DNA of 64,000 bases from Fomes fomentarius (GCA_022606135.1 JABYQN010000008.1:1116001-1180000), one strand, 5' to 3'. Counted from the first letter of the stretch, positions 10,774 through 23,619 are shown. Translations and numbers: made by a program. The notes: generated from the letters alone by a model not told the origin.

Positions 10774-13700
10774 ATGCGCCGTCCGACGTCCCTCGTCGTT
10801 GACACCGACACGACTTCCACGACCAGCATGACCACCGACACATCTTCACTCAAGCACCCCCACTCCGCGACTACCCTCAACGCTCCTGCTTCCGAGTCTA
10901 CACCAACCGTCTCGCAATGCACTCCTCCCCAGCCCTCTATCCCCCTTCTCTTCTCCCTTCTTTCCCGTCGCGATCTCTTCCTCCTCATCCTCCCTGCCAT
11001 CCTCACCTCTGTCTTTGCGGGTGGCGTCGCGCCATTCATGACCTATGTCATCGGTCGCTCCTTTGATTCCTTCGCCGCATTCCCCACCACCCCCAACCCT
11101 TCCGAAGAGGCAAAGCACCAGCTCCTTCACGGTGTCGGCCTCGCGGCTCTCGAGCTCGTCGGCCTCGCTGTGGGCGCACTCGCACTCAGCAGCTTGACCT
11201 CGAGTCTCTGGATCTGGACTGGTGAGCGCAATCTCGTGGCTGTCCGCAAGCGCATATACGCTGCAGTCACCCGCAAGGATATGGTCTGGTTCGACACCAA
11301 GATGGGTTCCGAAGGATCTATCCAGGCCGTTGAGGGCGACGGTCCCATCGGCGCTGGCGGTCTTATGGCGTCCTTCGCTCGGTAAGTTTATTGATGTCTA
11401 TAGTTGGTGCCTCTGCTCATGTACCCTAGGGAAACCGACGAGGTTCGCATGGCCTCCTCTCTCGCAGCAGGAATGGTAATCCAATACACTACCACCTTCG
11501 TCACTTCCTTGGTCCTGGCGTTCGTTTGGTCCTGGTCGCTCACTCTCGTCATTCTCTCCGCCGTCCCGCTCCTTATGATCATCCAGACCCTCTCCCAAGG
11601 TTTCGTTGGCCCTCGCCTCGCTGCTGAGCGTGCTCACAACGCGTCCGCGGCGACTCTCGTCGACCGCGCAACCGCGGCTATCGCTACGGTCAAGGCATTC
11701 AATGCCGAGGCACACGAACAGGGGCAGCTCAGCAGTGTGCTTGAGAAGATTCGCAGTGCAGCAACCAAGTGCCATGCCGTCTGGGGTGTCAGTACATGCG
11801 CGTCCCAGTTCGTCATGATGGCCATGTTCGTTCAGGCCTTCTGGTTCGGCTCCAAGCTCGTCCGTGATGGCACCATCTCCCCCGGCACGGTCATGTCTGT
11901 GTTCTGGGCTTGTCTCATCGCAACGAGCAACCTGCAGATGTGCATTCCCCAGCTGATTGTCCTCACCAAGGGCAAGTTCGCGATGGTGTCTCTCATGACG
12001 CTCGCTCAATCTCAATCTCACCTTACGCCCTACGGTGGTGTCCTGCTTTCGCCGATCAAGTCTCGTCGCCCGTCCCTATTCCGGAAGATTGTCCCGTCTC
12101 ACTGCAAGGGTCACTTCGAGCTCTCCGACGTGTCCTTCGCGTATCCGTCGCGCCCCACGATGCCGGTGCTGCAGGATATCTCGATATTCCTGCCCCCTCA
12201 GGAGACCTCGTTCGTTGTCGGTGGCTCCGGATCCGGCAAGTCGACGCTTGCGCAGCTCCTTTTGCGCATGTACAACCCCACGGCGGGCTCGATCTTTCTG
12301 GACGATCAGGAGCTGAGCTTCCTCGACGAAGACTTCACCCGCACGCACATCGCTGCGGTGTCACAGAACTGTATTCTGTTTGACATGTCTGTTCACGACA
12401 ACGTTGCGATGGGACTCGCAGGACCGGGCAACACCCGCAAACCACAGGACGTGACACGCGAAGAGGTGATCAAGGTCTGTCGCGCGGCACTCATGCACGA
12501 CTTCGTGCGGGACCTTCCGGATGGCTACGACACGCAGCTGGGGACAAATGGAGCAAACCTGTCTGGCGGTCAGAAGCAGCGATTGGCAATCGCGCGTGCG
12601 CTCTTGCGTAACCCTACTGTCCTTATTCTCGGTAAGTCTGGAGTGCAGCAACTTCTTTACGAGTTCGTTACTAATCGTGAATGAACAGATGAGGCGACGT
12701 CCGCGCTGGACGCGACCTCTCGCATTCTCGTGTTCGAGGCGATCAAGCGCTGGCGCCAAAACATGACTACTATTGTTATCACACATGACCTCTCCCAGAT
12801 CGGTTCCGACGATTTCGTTCACGTCCTCAAGGACGGCACACTTGTTGAACAGGGCTTCCGCCAGGAGCTTGAGTCTTTTGATAGTGAATTCAGCCAGATG
12901 GCTCGCACGCAAAACGCGGTGGGTGGTTTCCAGGAGAGGGACGTCGAGGATGACGACGACGACCTCCCCATTGAAGCCATCCTCGATCAGCAGGACGAAG
13001 AGAAGCAGGAGGAGCTGGAGACGGTGAAGATGACTACACAGACTTTCAGGCATCACAGCATCGCACCGTCAACGTTCCGTCCTCTCACTCTCGGCAACTG
13101 GATGTTCGACGCCATCGCGGAGTTGACGACTACGCCTTCCCAAACGGCCGCTGCCGCTCGCAATTCGCGCCCAGTCAGCCGCTTCGTTCCTCCTGAGGCT
13201 TTTGCCGGTGTCACTGCTGATGTGGACGACAAGAAGTACCGCCGTCGCACACTCCACATTGACATCCCCACCGTCGACGTTCCTGCGCCTCTCCCTACTG
13301 CCGCAAGTGGCAATAGGCTCAGCCTTCAGTTCACGCCTACTTCGCCCACACTTTGCGGTCATCCGTCGCCCAAGTCCTTCGCGACCATGGTCGAGGATGA
13401 CGACGCATTCGAATGCGACAAGGCCGCAATGCAGCGCAGCGCGACTCTGGCAAGCCAGCGTCGGTACCATGAGCACCGGCGCAGACTTGCTCGCGACATC
13501 CGCCTCGACGCGGTCATTGTCGAGAAGAGCGAGGAGTCTCACGAGGAGACGCCTTCCCCGAAGGAGCCCGAGGTGTCGTTCTGGCGGCTCATCCGCGACA
13601 TCTTCCCGACGATCCCCAACAAGCCCCTACTTCTGTTGGGCCTAATCATCTGCCTGATCAGTGGAGCCATCACGCCCTTGTTCTCGTACCTCCTCTCCCG

Positions 13701-15428
13701 ACTCTTCTTCGAGGTCTCCAACGGCGCGCGCAACGTCTCCATCATCAACGTCTACGGCGGAATCGTCCTCGCGGTCGCCGCCGCAGACGGACTGTTCATC
13801 GGCCTCAAGATCTTCATCATGGAGAACGTAGCGATGGACTGGGTCACTCGCGTCCGCAAGATCTGCTTCGAGCGTGTGCTCGCTCAAGACAAGAAGTGGT
13901 TCGACAAGTCGGAGAACTCGCCCGTTCGCCTCGTGCAGATCCTCATCAAGGACGGCGATGATGCGCGCTCGCTTATCTCGAGCGTGCTTTGCCAGTCACT
14001 AGTCGTCTCCGCGATGCTTGGTGTCGGGCTCATCTGGGCGTTGGTGCGAGGTTGGCAGCTCACCCTTGCTGGCTTCGCTATCGCACCGGTCTTTGCGGGC
14101 GTCATGGTTCTGCAGTCTAACTTGGTGGCCAAGTGCGAGGTGCGCAATAAGCGTGCTCGCGAGGAAGTCGCGAAGCAGTACTACGATGTGAGTGACTGCT
14201 TCATATATGCTCTCCATATGTAGTACTGACAGTGTTATGGACAGGCCATCTCAAACGTCCGCGCGATCCGCGCGATGGGCTTTGAGAGCGCGTTCGAGGA
14301 GAAGTTCGACACTGCTGTAAACACTGCTCTCACCACTGGGGTGCGCGGTGCGTGGGTCGAGGGCTGCTCGTACGGTGTTGCGAGCGCTTTGATCTACCTC
14401 GCCGAGGCCCTGCTCTTCTACATTGGCGCCGTTCTCATTGCCAAAGGCACCTATTCGTATCTGCAGATGATCCAGACGCTGCAGCTGGTTGTATTCTCCG
14501 TCTCTATTGGCTCCCAACTTATGGCTTTCAGTGAGTGCAACGCACACTCCTTCTCCGTCACACTCCTCTGACACATCCTTTAGCTCATCGCATTGCGAAG
14601 TCCACTCGCGCGACCCACGACTTCAACCGTCTCCTTCAGCTCTCCACCGTTACCGATGAGTCCCAAGGCATCCTCGCCCCCGATCTCTCTGGCCCTGTCT
14701 CCTTCACCAATGTCTCCTTCTCCTACCCGGAGCGCCCTGACGTCCCGGTCCTCCGCAACCTCTTCGTCCAGATCGACGAGAACGAGTGTGTCGCGATCGT
14801 TGGCTCTTCCGGCTGTGGCAAGTCGACGATGGCCGCTCTGCTCCAACGCCTGTACGAGCCCGACACTGGCTGCGTCGCAGTTGGTCCCCACATCCTGCGG
14901 TCCACCGATGTCCACCACCTCCGCCAACACGTCTCCGTCGTCAGCCAGCAGCCGAACCTCTTCGACGCCTCGATCGCCGAGAACATCGCGTACGGCAACA
15001 CGTCCCTCAGCCTCGAGGACATCAAGCGCGCGGCCAAGGCCGCGAACGTCCACGACTTCATCGAGTCGCTGCCCAAGGGCTATGACACGCTCGTGGGCGA
15101 GAACGCGTCGCTCATCTCGGGCGGCCAGGCGCAGCGCCTGCAGATCGCGCGCGCGCTCGCTCGACCTGCCCGCATCCTCATCCTCGACGAGTGCACGTCG
15201 GCGCTCGACGGCGCCAACCAGGCCGCGGTGATGGAGACCCTGCAGCACGCCAAGGTCGGGCGCACCACGCTGGTCGTGACGCACAAGCTGGCGATGATGC
15301 GCATGTGCGATCGTATCCTCGTCGTGCATGACGGCATCATCGCCGAGCAGGGGACGTACGAGGAGCTCATGGAGCGGCGTGGCGTGTTCGCGCAGCTCGC
15401 GAGCGGTGGCGAGTGGATGAGTGATTAA
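10774..15428 (+). CDS. STE6: Ste6-type full ABC transporter (a-factor pheromone exporter family)
   Basis: ATP-driven exporter of the ABCB class, with two halves each of membrane domain then nucleotide-binding domain. Five exons (10774-11381, 11430-12631, 12689-14187, 14245-14530, 14584-15428) give 1,479 residues, the size expected of fungal Ste6 proteins. NBD1 shows Walker A VVGGSGSGKST, signature LSGGQKQR and Walker B LILDEATSALD, with the Walker B region split by the intron at 12632-12688. NBD2 shows IVGSSGCGKST, signature ISGGQAQR and LILDECTSALDG. Between the halves is a long charged linker with an Asp/Glu run (about residues 450-650) that is likely cytoplasmic and regulatory. The start is the first ATG after a CT-rich leader. 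In basidiomycetes such transporters export farnesylated mating pheromone; that role here is inferred from the family, and a general drug or lipid exporter of the same class is the alternative. Confidence 0.93.
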
Positions 15429-16055
15429 CCTCTCGTCTCCTTTTTCCCCTTCCCTTTTCTTTTTTTTTCTTCCTCAATTTCTCATCATTGTGCCTCTGCC
15501 TGGATACTGTAGCATTGTATACCATATCACTCTCCCGCGATTACCCACTGACACATACTAGCCCACATCATCCATCTCTGTTTGAGTAGCAGATAGTGAA
15601 GTATTAACTGATAGCCCACGAACCGCATACGTACACTTACTTTCGACCTTCGAGTTACTGACGTGTTTCAACGACCCTGGAGTGCCCCTCATCACATTGT
15701 AACATTATTCAACGCACCAGCATTTGTATCGCTCTTGCACGTTTTTAGATGATGGAACCAATGAATCGATGACTAAATCAAATCCCTTGCGTGATGTGCC
15801 CGAACAAAAGAGCCTTTGCTTTCGGTTATGCAAACGTCACACATCCCAATTCTCGCCGAGTGGCGCTGTTACACATATATTACGCATGTGATAGCGTCCT
15901 GACTGAGGCTGCAGCATTGAGTCTGAGGTTCAGCTGAGCATGGCTGCTAGACCGCTAAACATTTGACAACCCAACGTAAAACAATTACAATCGCAAGAGC
16001 ATCTGCACAATTAGTCATACATTTCGTCTGTTATGTCCATTCACACACATGCACG
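15429..16055. other. Intergenic, 3' flanks of convergent genes
   Basis: The 3' ends of the ABC transporter (+) and PTPA (-) genes meet here. A T-rich run just after the transporter stop (about 15440-15475) fits a 3' untranslated region. No additional gene seen. Confidence 0.5.
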
Positions 16056-17711
16056 TCAGTCAAACGGCACAGGACGGATGCCAGGCCCAGAAAGCGGGAC
16101 CCCAGGTCTCTTGCCCACCTCAGCCTGAGCGGCCGCAAACGCCGAGGGCACGGGGATACCACAGCAATCGCCCCAACCGTTCTGCAGCTGACCGACACCG
16201 CCACGTTCGGTCATTGCGTGTGTGTGGCCCCAGTGCGCGTCGTCGGGACCGGGTGCACCGCGCGGCGGAGCGGGCAGCGGACCGTCCCAGGAGAGGAGGG
16301 AGCCGAAGAGGAAGTGTTGCATGACGGGGAGCTTGCCGAGGACTTCGGCGAGGTACATCTTCATGAGGCCGGAGTTAACTTTGTCCCAGGTCTTGACCTA
16401 AGCGCATGTGTGAGGAAAGGATCAATGAGGCAGAGAAGAGTGCGTGAGTGGAGAAGGAGACGTACGGCGGAGATGTCATCTAACATGGGAGAGTGCCAGC
16501 GTAGTGATGCGGTCTTGATCTGTGAGTGATGTATGAGTGAGTGACCATCGTCGGGCCAAAAGTGAACAACTACTTACCGAGTTGATGAATTGGATACATG
16601 CGAGATACATGTAGTGCTTTGAGAACTCCTCCGTCGTCTCGGCGTCATGTATTGACTTGGGTCGGATGTACTTGTGACCTAGAGAGCATCCTCGTTCAAG
16701 CAATCACAGTGCAGTATAAGGCAAGTTATAAATCACCTCGAAGCTGAGCGGCACCCCAGAGGAATGGGAGGAAGTGGTAGTCATCCAGACCCCATACGCC
16801 ATGCGAGCCGGCAGGCTCTAGCCAGTACGTCGACTGCAGAATGCGCATCACCTGGACGTACCTACGGCATCATTCGCTTATCAGTATACCGATCGTAGGA
16901 CAGTGCCAGTTCGTGTACCACTCACTTCCAGAAGACCTTGATCACCAATGCGACATGATCGCTCTCCTGAAACACACCCAACTTCTCCAGACATATTCTA
17001 TGCCATTGATGTCATCAAAACAGTCGCCCAACCCGAGCTTGGAGGTACGCACATCCAACACAAGAAGTTGAGCTCCATCCCGCTTCCGTAGTCGATACGC
17101 GTGCGGTTACCCAATGCCTCCTCCAAGTAAACGCGAACTTCAGGGATCGCAGCCTCCGGAAGTCCGGGTATTGACCTGTGTAGCTCGGGAGAGAGCTGCG
17201 ATGATATGCGCTTTCAATATGCAGCTGAGAAGAGCACTTTGTAAACGGGACGCACCTCCGCGATCTTGTCGTAGAAGGTCCGGAAGGCCGGGTTTCCAAA
17301 CCGCGACGCCTTGTTATCCACAGGTGGTATGTCCTTCGTAGTCTCCGCGACTTTGTCAAGGATGTTTAGTACCGCTTGCACGCTCTATGTACGACATACA
17401 ACCATGAAACGGGTCCAAGCCGAGCAGTCAGCGGCAAGAATCGATATCAGCAAGAATGCGAGAACCGCGAGGATGAACTTACGCACAGTGGACACAGGAA
17501 CGTCGTCCGTGAGCTTCACCCCGACGACGCATTCGTTGAGCGAGTTGATATACGGCACGATCGTCTCGTGCGTCTTGGACTGTTGGAACGCCTCAAGGTT
17601 CTCCTTCGTCAGGATCACCTTGCGGGGAGGGAAGTAGTGTGGCTCTTCATCCGACATATGAGTAGAAGAGGTTAATGGTGCTGTTGTTGTCTGTACCGCA
17701 GAATCTGTCAT
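16056..17711 (-). CDS. Serine/threonine-protein phosphatase 2A activator (PTPA)
   Basis: Peptidyl-prolyl isomerase-like activator that helps PP2A catalytic subunits reach the active conformation (Rrd1/Rrd2 in yeast). Eight exons on the minus strand (17711-17487, 17384-17256, 17195-17053, 16997-16926, 16861-16737, 16678-16578, 16519-16466, 16397-16056) join in frame to 396 residues, close to the family length. Diagnostic blocks are visible in order: [28 protein letters not shown], the signature [30 protein letters not shown], and [15 protein letters not shown]. The C-terminal 60 residues are Gly/Pro-rich and variable. Start choice is uncertain: in-frame ATGs lie at 17774, 17711 and 17657, and I took the middle one. 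The gene stands head-to-head with SURF6. Confidence 0.93.
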
Positions 17712-17945
17712 GGAGGCTAAAAAGAAGGTAGTTGTGGTCGAGGGCAGGGAAGCCTTGGTCACTGGTGAGGTCATCGGATAAGCCGGCCCTGAGCCACGGG
17801 CGCTTCGGTTACTTGATCGGGATGGGCGTCTACCAACTTTTCCTCTCGCGCTTGTTTCGCGTCCTGGATTGCTCTGTTTTAAACGCTTGCTCTGGCCCTC
17901 TGTCAGTGCCCTCAGATTTCCGTATTGATCTGAGCCGCAGCGAAG
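17712..17945. promoter_or_regulatory. Bidirectional promoter region of PTPA and SURF6/Rrp14
   Basis: About 230 bp separate the divergent start codons of two growth-related genes (170 bp if PTPA starts at 17774). No clear TATA box is visible on either side. Co-regulation is inferred from the arrangement only. Confidence 0.4.
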
Positions 17946-19580
17946 ATGCCGAGCGCGACCTCCGTCCTCCAGGGATCACTGGAGAAACATAACGAGGCGT
18001 TCGAGTCCCTCCTCAAGCTCATTCCCGCGAAGTACTACCTCGTGCAGGACGACGCGGAGGCTCAGGTATGTCGCTTCACCAAAAAAATACAACAGTCATG
18101 TGTACCAACAAACTGTCGCTGCACGTAGTATGCTTCGAAGTACCAGAAGAACAGCAAGAAACAAAAAGCTCCCAAGCAGGCTATCAAGGAGGCCTCCAGG
18201 AAGGCTAAGAAAGACAAGGTTCGTTTCTGAAGTCCCTCGTATTCTGCGCTTCATGACGTGCACTTAATATGTCTCCTTGAACCCAGCTTGACCCCGCAAA
18301 CAACAAGACCGTCATTGATATACAAAACGAAACGCTAGCAGCGCATGCCCTGGAGAAGAAACACACGAAGAACAAGGGCAAGCGGAAAGCCGCCGCGCTG
18401 GAGGAGGAAGACGATTCCGACGACGCCATGCATCTCGACGCACCAATATCTGACTCAGATGACGGCTCCGATGACGAGCAGGATGACGGTGGAGACGGAG
18501 ACGGGCTGACGGATGTGGACAAACCTCCCGTGCCCATGCCCGAATCTGGTGGCATCCAGGCGTTGAGGGAGAAGCTGCATGCACGGATGGCAGAGCTACG
18601 GCAAAGAGGCAGGGGGAGGAGCGGAGCAGGCGGGAGTTGGGAGGCGGGGAGTAGAGACGAATTGTTAGAGGAGCGAAGACAGCAGCGCGCTGCGATGCGC
18701 GAGCGGAGGCGGAAGGAGACGAAGGAGAAGATTAGGCGCGAGGAGGAGCGGAAGGGGAAGGGTAAAGATAAGGGCAAGGAGAAGGAGAAAGGGCAGCAGC
18801 AGCAGGTCAAGGGTCCTCAGACGAAGGTACGTCCATGGTGCATTTCTTTCAAATGTCTGTACTGTCGGTCTAAAGGGAGCTCTGCATAGACCCAATTGCT
18901 AGTCCCTGATACTGGCAAAGCACCAGCACACGACCCCTCGTCCAAATTCACCTCCGTCGCTTTCGCCAACCTCTCATCCGTGGGCGCGTCCACATCTGCA
19001 CAAGCGCAGACGAAGGCAAAAATCAAGAAGTCCCTCCCAACAACTGCGTCGAACCCCGCGCAGGCACTCTCCAAACTCGCTGCACACAAAGAAAAGCTCG
19101 CGGCGCTGCCGGAGGAGGAGCGCGCCGTGCGCGCAGAGCGGGAGAAGTGGGAGAAAGCGGGCGCGCGGGTGGAAGGTGTCAAGGTGCATGACGACGAGGC
19201 GAGGCTGAAGAAGGCGGTGAAGCGCAAGGAGAAGGTGAAGTCAAAGAGCAAGAAGGCTTGGTGCGTGTTGCTCTCTATTCTTTCTGTCTCTCGTTCGAAG
19301 CCACTGGTGATCCCGCTATCCCCCCATTTGTGTGGACATGTTCCGAGGCGTCGATCTGACCGGTGGTGTTTATCGTAGGGATGAGCGGAAAGAGCAGCTC
19401 TCGACGGCGATGGCGGCGCGCCAGAAGAAACGCGCGGACAATATCACAGCGCGCGCAGAGCGCAAAAGCGACAAGCGGAAAGGGCTTAGGACAAAACCGA
19501 AGGACAAGGGTCGGCCTGGGTTCGAGGGGAAGTCGTTCGGAAAGGCGAAGGATAAGGGCAAGAGCAAGGGTAAGAAGTGA
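17946..19580 (+). CDS. SURF6/Rrp14 family nucleolar ribosome-biogenesis protein
   Basis: Nucleolar protein for rRNA processing and assembly of both ribosomal subunits. Five exons (17946-18065, 18129-18218, 18287-18826, 18890-19260, 19379-19580) keep frame and give 440 residues. The N-terminal part (SLEKHNEAFESLLKLIPAKY) matches the Rrp14 N-terminal domain. The centre is acidic, then very Lys/Arg/Glu-rich with runs of KGK. The C-terminal SURF6 domain is recognisable from LLVPDTGK and SSKFTSVAFANL through EEERAVRAEREKWEKA to the basic tail DKGRPGFEGKSF. The composition is low-complexity and basic, as usual for the family. The gene diverges from PTPA and converges on the PAP2 gene, with stops about 170 bp apart. 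Confidence 0.92.
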
Positions 19581-19750
19581 GCTGTATCGCGTAACCATAC
19601 CTTCTCTTCTTGGCTCTTGCATTCCTGTCTACCTGCACACGCTATCCATGTATTGTCTTCCGAACGCGTGAGCTGCCGGTATATCCGTATTCTACAAGCA
19701 TTCAAGTCCGTTTCGCATCCGATGTATCGTGTCCAACGACCAAGAGTAAA

Positions 19751-20440
19751 TCAAGGAACGTACATGCCAATTACATCTTCCACAATCTCCTCCACCACGC
19801 GACCATACTCGTTCAGGCCATTCGTCCAAAGTCTGAGCCAGAATGGTGCAAACAGCAGCCCGTACCCGCAACCGACCGCCACTTGAGACCATGTATGGTG
19901 CCCGAGCCATATTCTTGAGACTGCGATTGTAGCGGCTATCGGTGCCACGATGAATGGAGGCAAAGCGCGGGTGATGCTTGAAGCTGGGAAGGATGGGTGG
20001 ATGGGCAGGTAAGTGCATGCGAGGCATACATATGTCGCCATGAAAGTGATCGTTGCGGAGTGCGTGCTGGGCATTCTATCGTGTGCAACATTCTGAGCAC
20101 TTATTGGAGCGGTATAACTAGACATTAACGTACCCATACGATTTCTTCGTCTTCCTGCCGTTGACATGGACGACTACTGGCCGAGGCTGACGGAAGAACC
20201 GCTTGAGGATCTTGACGGTGAGGGAACAGGAGACCGCACCCGCGGCGAAGTATGCTACGCCTGCAGAGCGCGTATACAGCACGAAGCAGGCTGTCAGCGA
20301 GGTTACTATCAGATTTGTCTGCGAAACAAGTATGTCTTCGGCTCTACCACCATCCACAGAGCAAACGAGGTAGTACGTGCCTTATCAAGAGCATACAGCC
20401 ACCATGTCAGGCTTCTACCGCTGTCGTCGTGTCGCGTCAT
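19751..20440 (-). CDS. PAP2-family phosphatase, dolichyldiphosphatase-like
   Basis: Integral membrane lipid phosphatase, probably acting on dolichyl diphosphate in the ER lumen to recycle the glycan carrier for N-glycosylation. Three exons (20440-20381, 20318-20134, 20075-19751) join in frame to 189 residues. The three PAP2 motifs are present: KRFFRQPRP, YGMPSTHS (split by the intron at 20076-20133) and SRIWLGHHTWSQ. The Gln at the end of motif 3, where many PAP2 enzymes have Asp, is a trait I associate with the dolichyldiphosphatase branch. Several hydrophobic segments flank the motifs. Exon 1 (MTRHDDSGRSLTWWLYALDK) joins exon 2 only if the intron uses a GC donor (AAG|GCACGT). A possible donor overlaps the last codons, so a small extra C-terminal exon cannot be excluded. 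Confidence 0.82.
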
Positions 20441-20987
20441 GTTTGTCTTTCGTTCCACAAAGCTGTTGAGTTGAAGTTTGTCAGACTGGAGGCGCGCTGT
20501 GGGTCGGGCGAGATTGAAAGTGGGAAGGGCAAGTCGCGCGCGGCGTCGCGTCAATATCCTGGAGACTTGAGATTCGAGAAACGCGAACCCGCTTCTACGA
20601 GCGCTTGGTGCCTTGGCCTTGATCACCATCCACGACCTCTTTCTTGCCTTCAGGAGACGGGTCTGACCAGGAGACTTCGAGAGCGGGCACCAGGTGTGTC
20701 TCCACCGCCGCTGGAAGCTGTACGACTCACCCAGCCCATATTCTGTACATCGCTCTGAAGTAGCACTGGCCGAGGTCAACGGTCTCGTCAAGTTTCAATA
20801 GCCTCGCCTCGTCAGCAGGTTCTTCCAAAGTCTCTACTGCAACAGTCGTTTCCAGCTTGCCATTTCATTGGTCCTTTCGTGGATCGCGCGGAATAGGAGG
20901 GAAGTAGGTGCGTATTATCACCCTGTCTATCATTCGTCCATAATGGAACGTATCCTACGCTACAGCTACTACTGCTCATTCGTCAAG

Positions 20988-23619
20988 ATGGCATTGCCTG
21001 CAGAGCCCTTAGTTCCCGCGAAGGGAACGATGCATAGGAGGAAATCAAGCAAGGACGAGGACGAGGACGGTAACGTACTCGTGTTTCCAGATTCTCCCCC
21101 TCGATCTCCTCCCGCAACAGCGCCGCCGGCCCAAGGATTCAACCTCAACGGCTGGGCACCGATCAGCAAAGAGAGCCTCGCAGCACCCTCGTCCTCTCGC
21201 TCGCGCGTAATCTCAACGCCGCCAGCAATCAGCGTCTCGCAGTCGTCTCTCCTGAGCCAGCCGGCATCTGCTGGCCCCTACCGTACCGCGTTCTCTGGAC
21301 CCCAAGTCTCACATACGAACGGTGCGTCTCCTGGTGCTTACCGTCCCTCGCATGGACGACACCAGTCTGTGGCCATGCGCCAGTCCTTCTCTCTCCCTGC
21401 CTTTAACTCGCATGGCCGCACTCGCTCGATATCAGGACCCTTCTCACCAATCACTCCTTCCCCCCTCTCCGCGTCATTTCCTCCTCAGCAACTCGCCATG
21501 CCTCCCCCCAATAACATGATGCCCTCATCACACACTGCTCCTGAACTCCACCAACCTACTTCGCCTGTCGAAATCGGTAATGGTGTGAGTAAGCCCGCGC
21601 CTCGCAGGCATTCGCGTATACACTCCCGCAATCTATCCGTATACTTTCCGCGCCCTGGCTCCTTGCCCGCGTCGACGATCGCCGAAGATGGCGCGCAAGA
21701 ACTAGACTTCAGCACTCCTCCGTCAGACGAGGGCATGCTCATACCCAGCGCGTCCCCCGGTCCCGGCCAGCGCACGTTCCGTGAGGGCTTTACTTTCGGA
21801 GCGCGCCCTCCATCCGCTCCCGCGACGCAGACGACGCATCCTATGCCTCCTATGACGCACGGCTCTTCTGAGGGTGGCGCGTCGCGACGCGGGCATCATC
21901 ACAAGCACTCGCTCTCACACAACTTCTTCTCCTTCCTGGAGCCCGGCGTGCAGAGTCCACCCGCCGAGCTCCATACCCAACCGACACCGGTACCTGTGAG
22001 TCCGTGGGCGCCGATATCGCCCTTCCCCAGCTCGCAGTCCATGCAGTCCATACAGTCCCTAGATGGGGATAAGGCGCTCGCAAACGGCCATGTTACGACC
22101 GCGTCCAAGGCGAACGCCAAAAATGCGATAGGGAGGATCCGCGCGCCCGCAGAAGTCTCCCCCGTCATGCTTGGAGCCGCCGTCTGGCAGTTTGCGTTGG
22201 GCGCGTGGCTGTGGATCACTGGACAGCAGGTCGGGTCGCTGTCATGTACTGGACTGGGATATTGGGTTGTATTCGACGCGTTTGGCGTCGCACTTGGACA
22301 CATACTACCGAACTATCTGGCCAGACCGTCTATGCAGTCCGAGACCCGTCGACCGCATGGGTGCGTGTTGTTGATGCTTTATATTTGCGCGTGTTGTGAC
22401 GTTTGTTGGCTGGACAGAAACACGCGCGTCGAGACGGTCATGACGTTCGCCCAGTCCGTGTACTTGATATTCACGTCCGTGTACGTGTGCAAGGAGACGG
22501 TAGAGCATATCCTGCTCTCGTCGGGTGAGGGGCACCATCACCATCACGGCGACGAAGTGACCTCTGTGCTTGGGTGCGTGGCTTCCATCCGATATGGCGC
22601 GTTTGGAGGTATTTATGGGATCGGGAGAGCAGGATCGACTTCCCTGTTCGCTTACTATTTATCACCCTCATTTCGCTCCTCTCGACATCTATCTTTCTCA
22701 ATAACAACGCGAAACTCGTCAGCAGTGAGTCCATATCGCACTTGACAGTTGCTCGGTTCAGCGTGCTGACGCATGTCGTGTAGCCGCAGGCAACCGCATA
22801 CCCTCATTAGCATCGTTGCTTTCGTCACGTTCCCGATACCGCCCCTCTGCACTCACTTATCCAGCACCTCTAATCAATCTACTCACCAATCCCTACGCAC
22901 TCGCACCTATCTCATTCGCGCTCTCGGTTCTCTTCACAGCAACATCTATTCCTCCGTACGTCACTGCTTCGTTTCCTGAACGCCGCGCTGCGAACTGAGT
23001 CACTACCTCTTAGACGTCAACATCGACTATTCGACCTCATCTTCGCCGGGGTCGAGACAGTTGTCACATTCAACATAGCCTACCGCGCTGCCGTAGCGCT
23101 CGGTGCCGTCCTCCTGCAAACGTCCCCAGCACGGGGTCTCGCCGGCGGGCGCATGGAAGCCTTCCTACGTGCCATGCGAGAGGTCAGCCTCTCACTCTCA
23201 CTCACCCTTCCCCTTCCCCTCTTCCGTCCCTCCTCTCTGTCGTCTCATCGTCTATCGCTCTCTCTAACCACACCTTTCCCACGCTCACACAGATCGAGCG
23301 CCACCCCCAAGTCCTGCACCTCCCTGCCCCGCACATCTGGCAGCTCACGCCCAGCCTCACCGTTACCGACGCGGACCTCGCCTCGCCCTACACGCCCGCG
23401 TCCGCGGTGCAGAACGCGCTCGAGAAGGCGCAGGGCCCCGCGCAGTCGCTCGTCGTCACGCTCGAGCTGCACGTGCGGCACGACCTCGAGGACGGGGAGG
23501 TGCTCCGGCTGACGCGGTGGGCGTGGGAGCGCTGCGTGCATGCGCTGCACTTTGGGACGAGGGGAGGCGAGGGCGGGGAGGGTGAGGCGGAGGTCACGGT
23601 CGGGATTGTGAAGGGTTAG
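20988..23619 (+). CDS. Zrg17-like cation diffusion facilitator (zinc transporter of the early secretory pathway)
   Basis: Predicted Zn2+ transporter subunit of the ER/Golgi. Yeast Zrg17 works as a heteromer with Msc2. Six exons (20988-22360, 22418-22573, 22633-22724, 22784-22955, 23014-23182, 23293-23619) join in frame to 762 residues. The first ~390 residues are a Ser/Pro-rich cytoplasmic region. Then come about six membrane segments, beginning near VSPVMLGAAVWQFALG, with a His run (GEGHHHHHGDE) in a loop. The last ~110 residues form the CDF cytoplasmic domain (IERHPQVLHLPAPHIWQL). Helix 2 reads VVFDAFGVALGHILPN and lacks the usual His of the HxxxD zinc site, which fits the non-canonical Zrg17 class. 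Start: ATGs at 20943 and 20988 are both possible, and I took the one opening MALPAEPLVP. Confidence 0.85.

Noticed and set aside
14580..15329. Long antisense open frame over the ABC transporter second NBD
   Set aside because: Antisense shadow of a GC-rich, codon-biased exon with strong ABC motifs on the plus strand.
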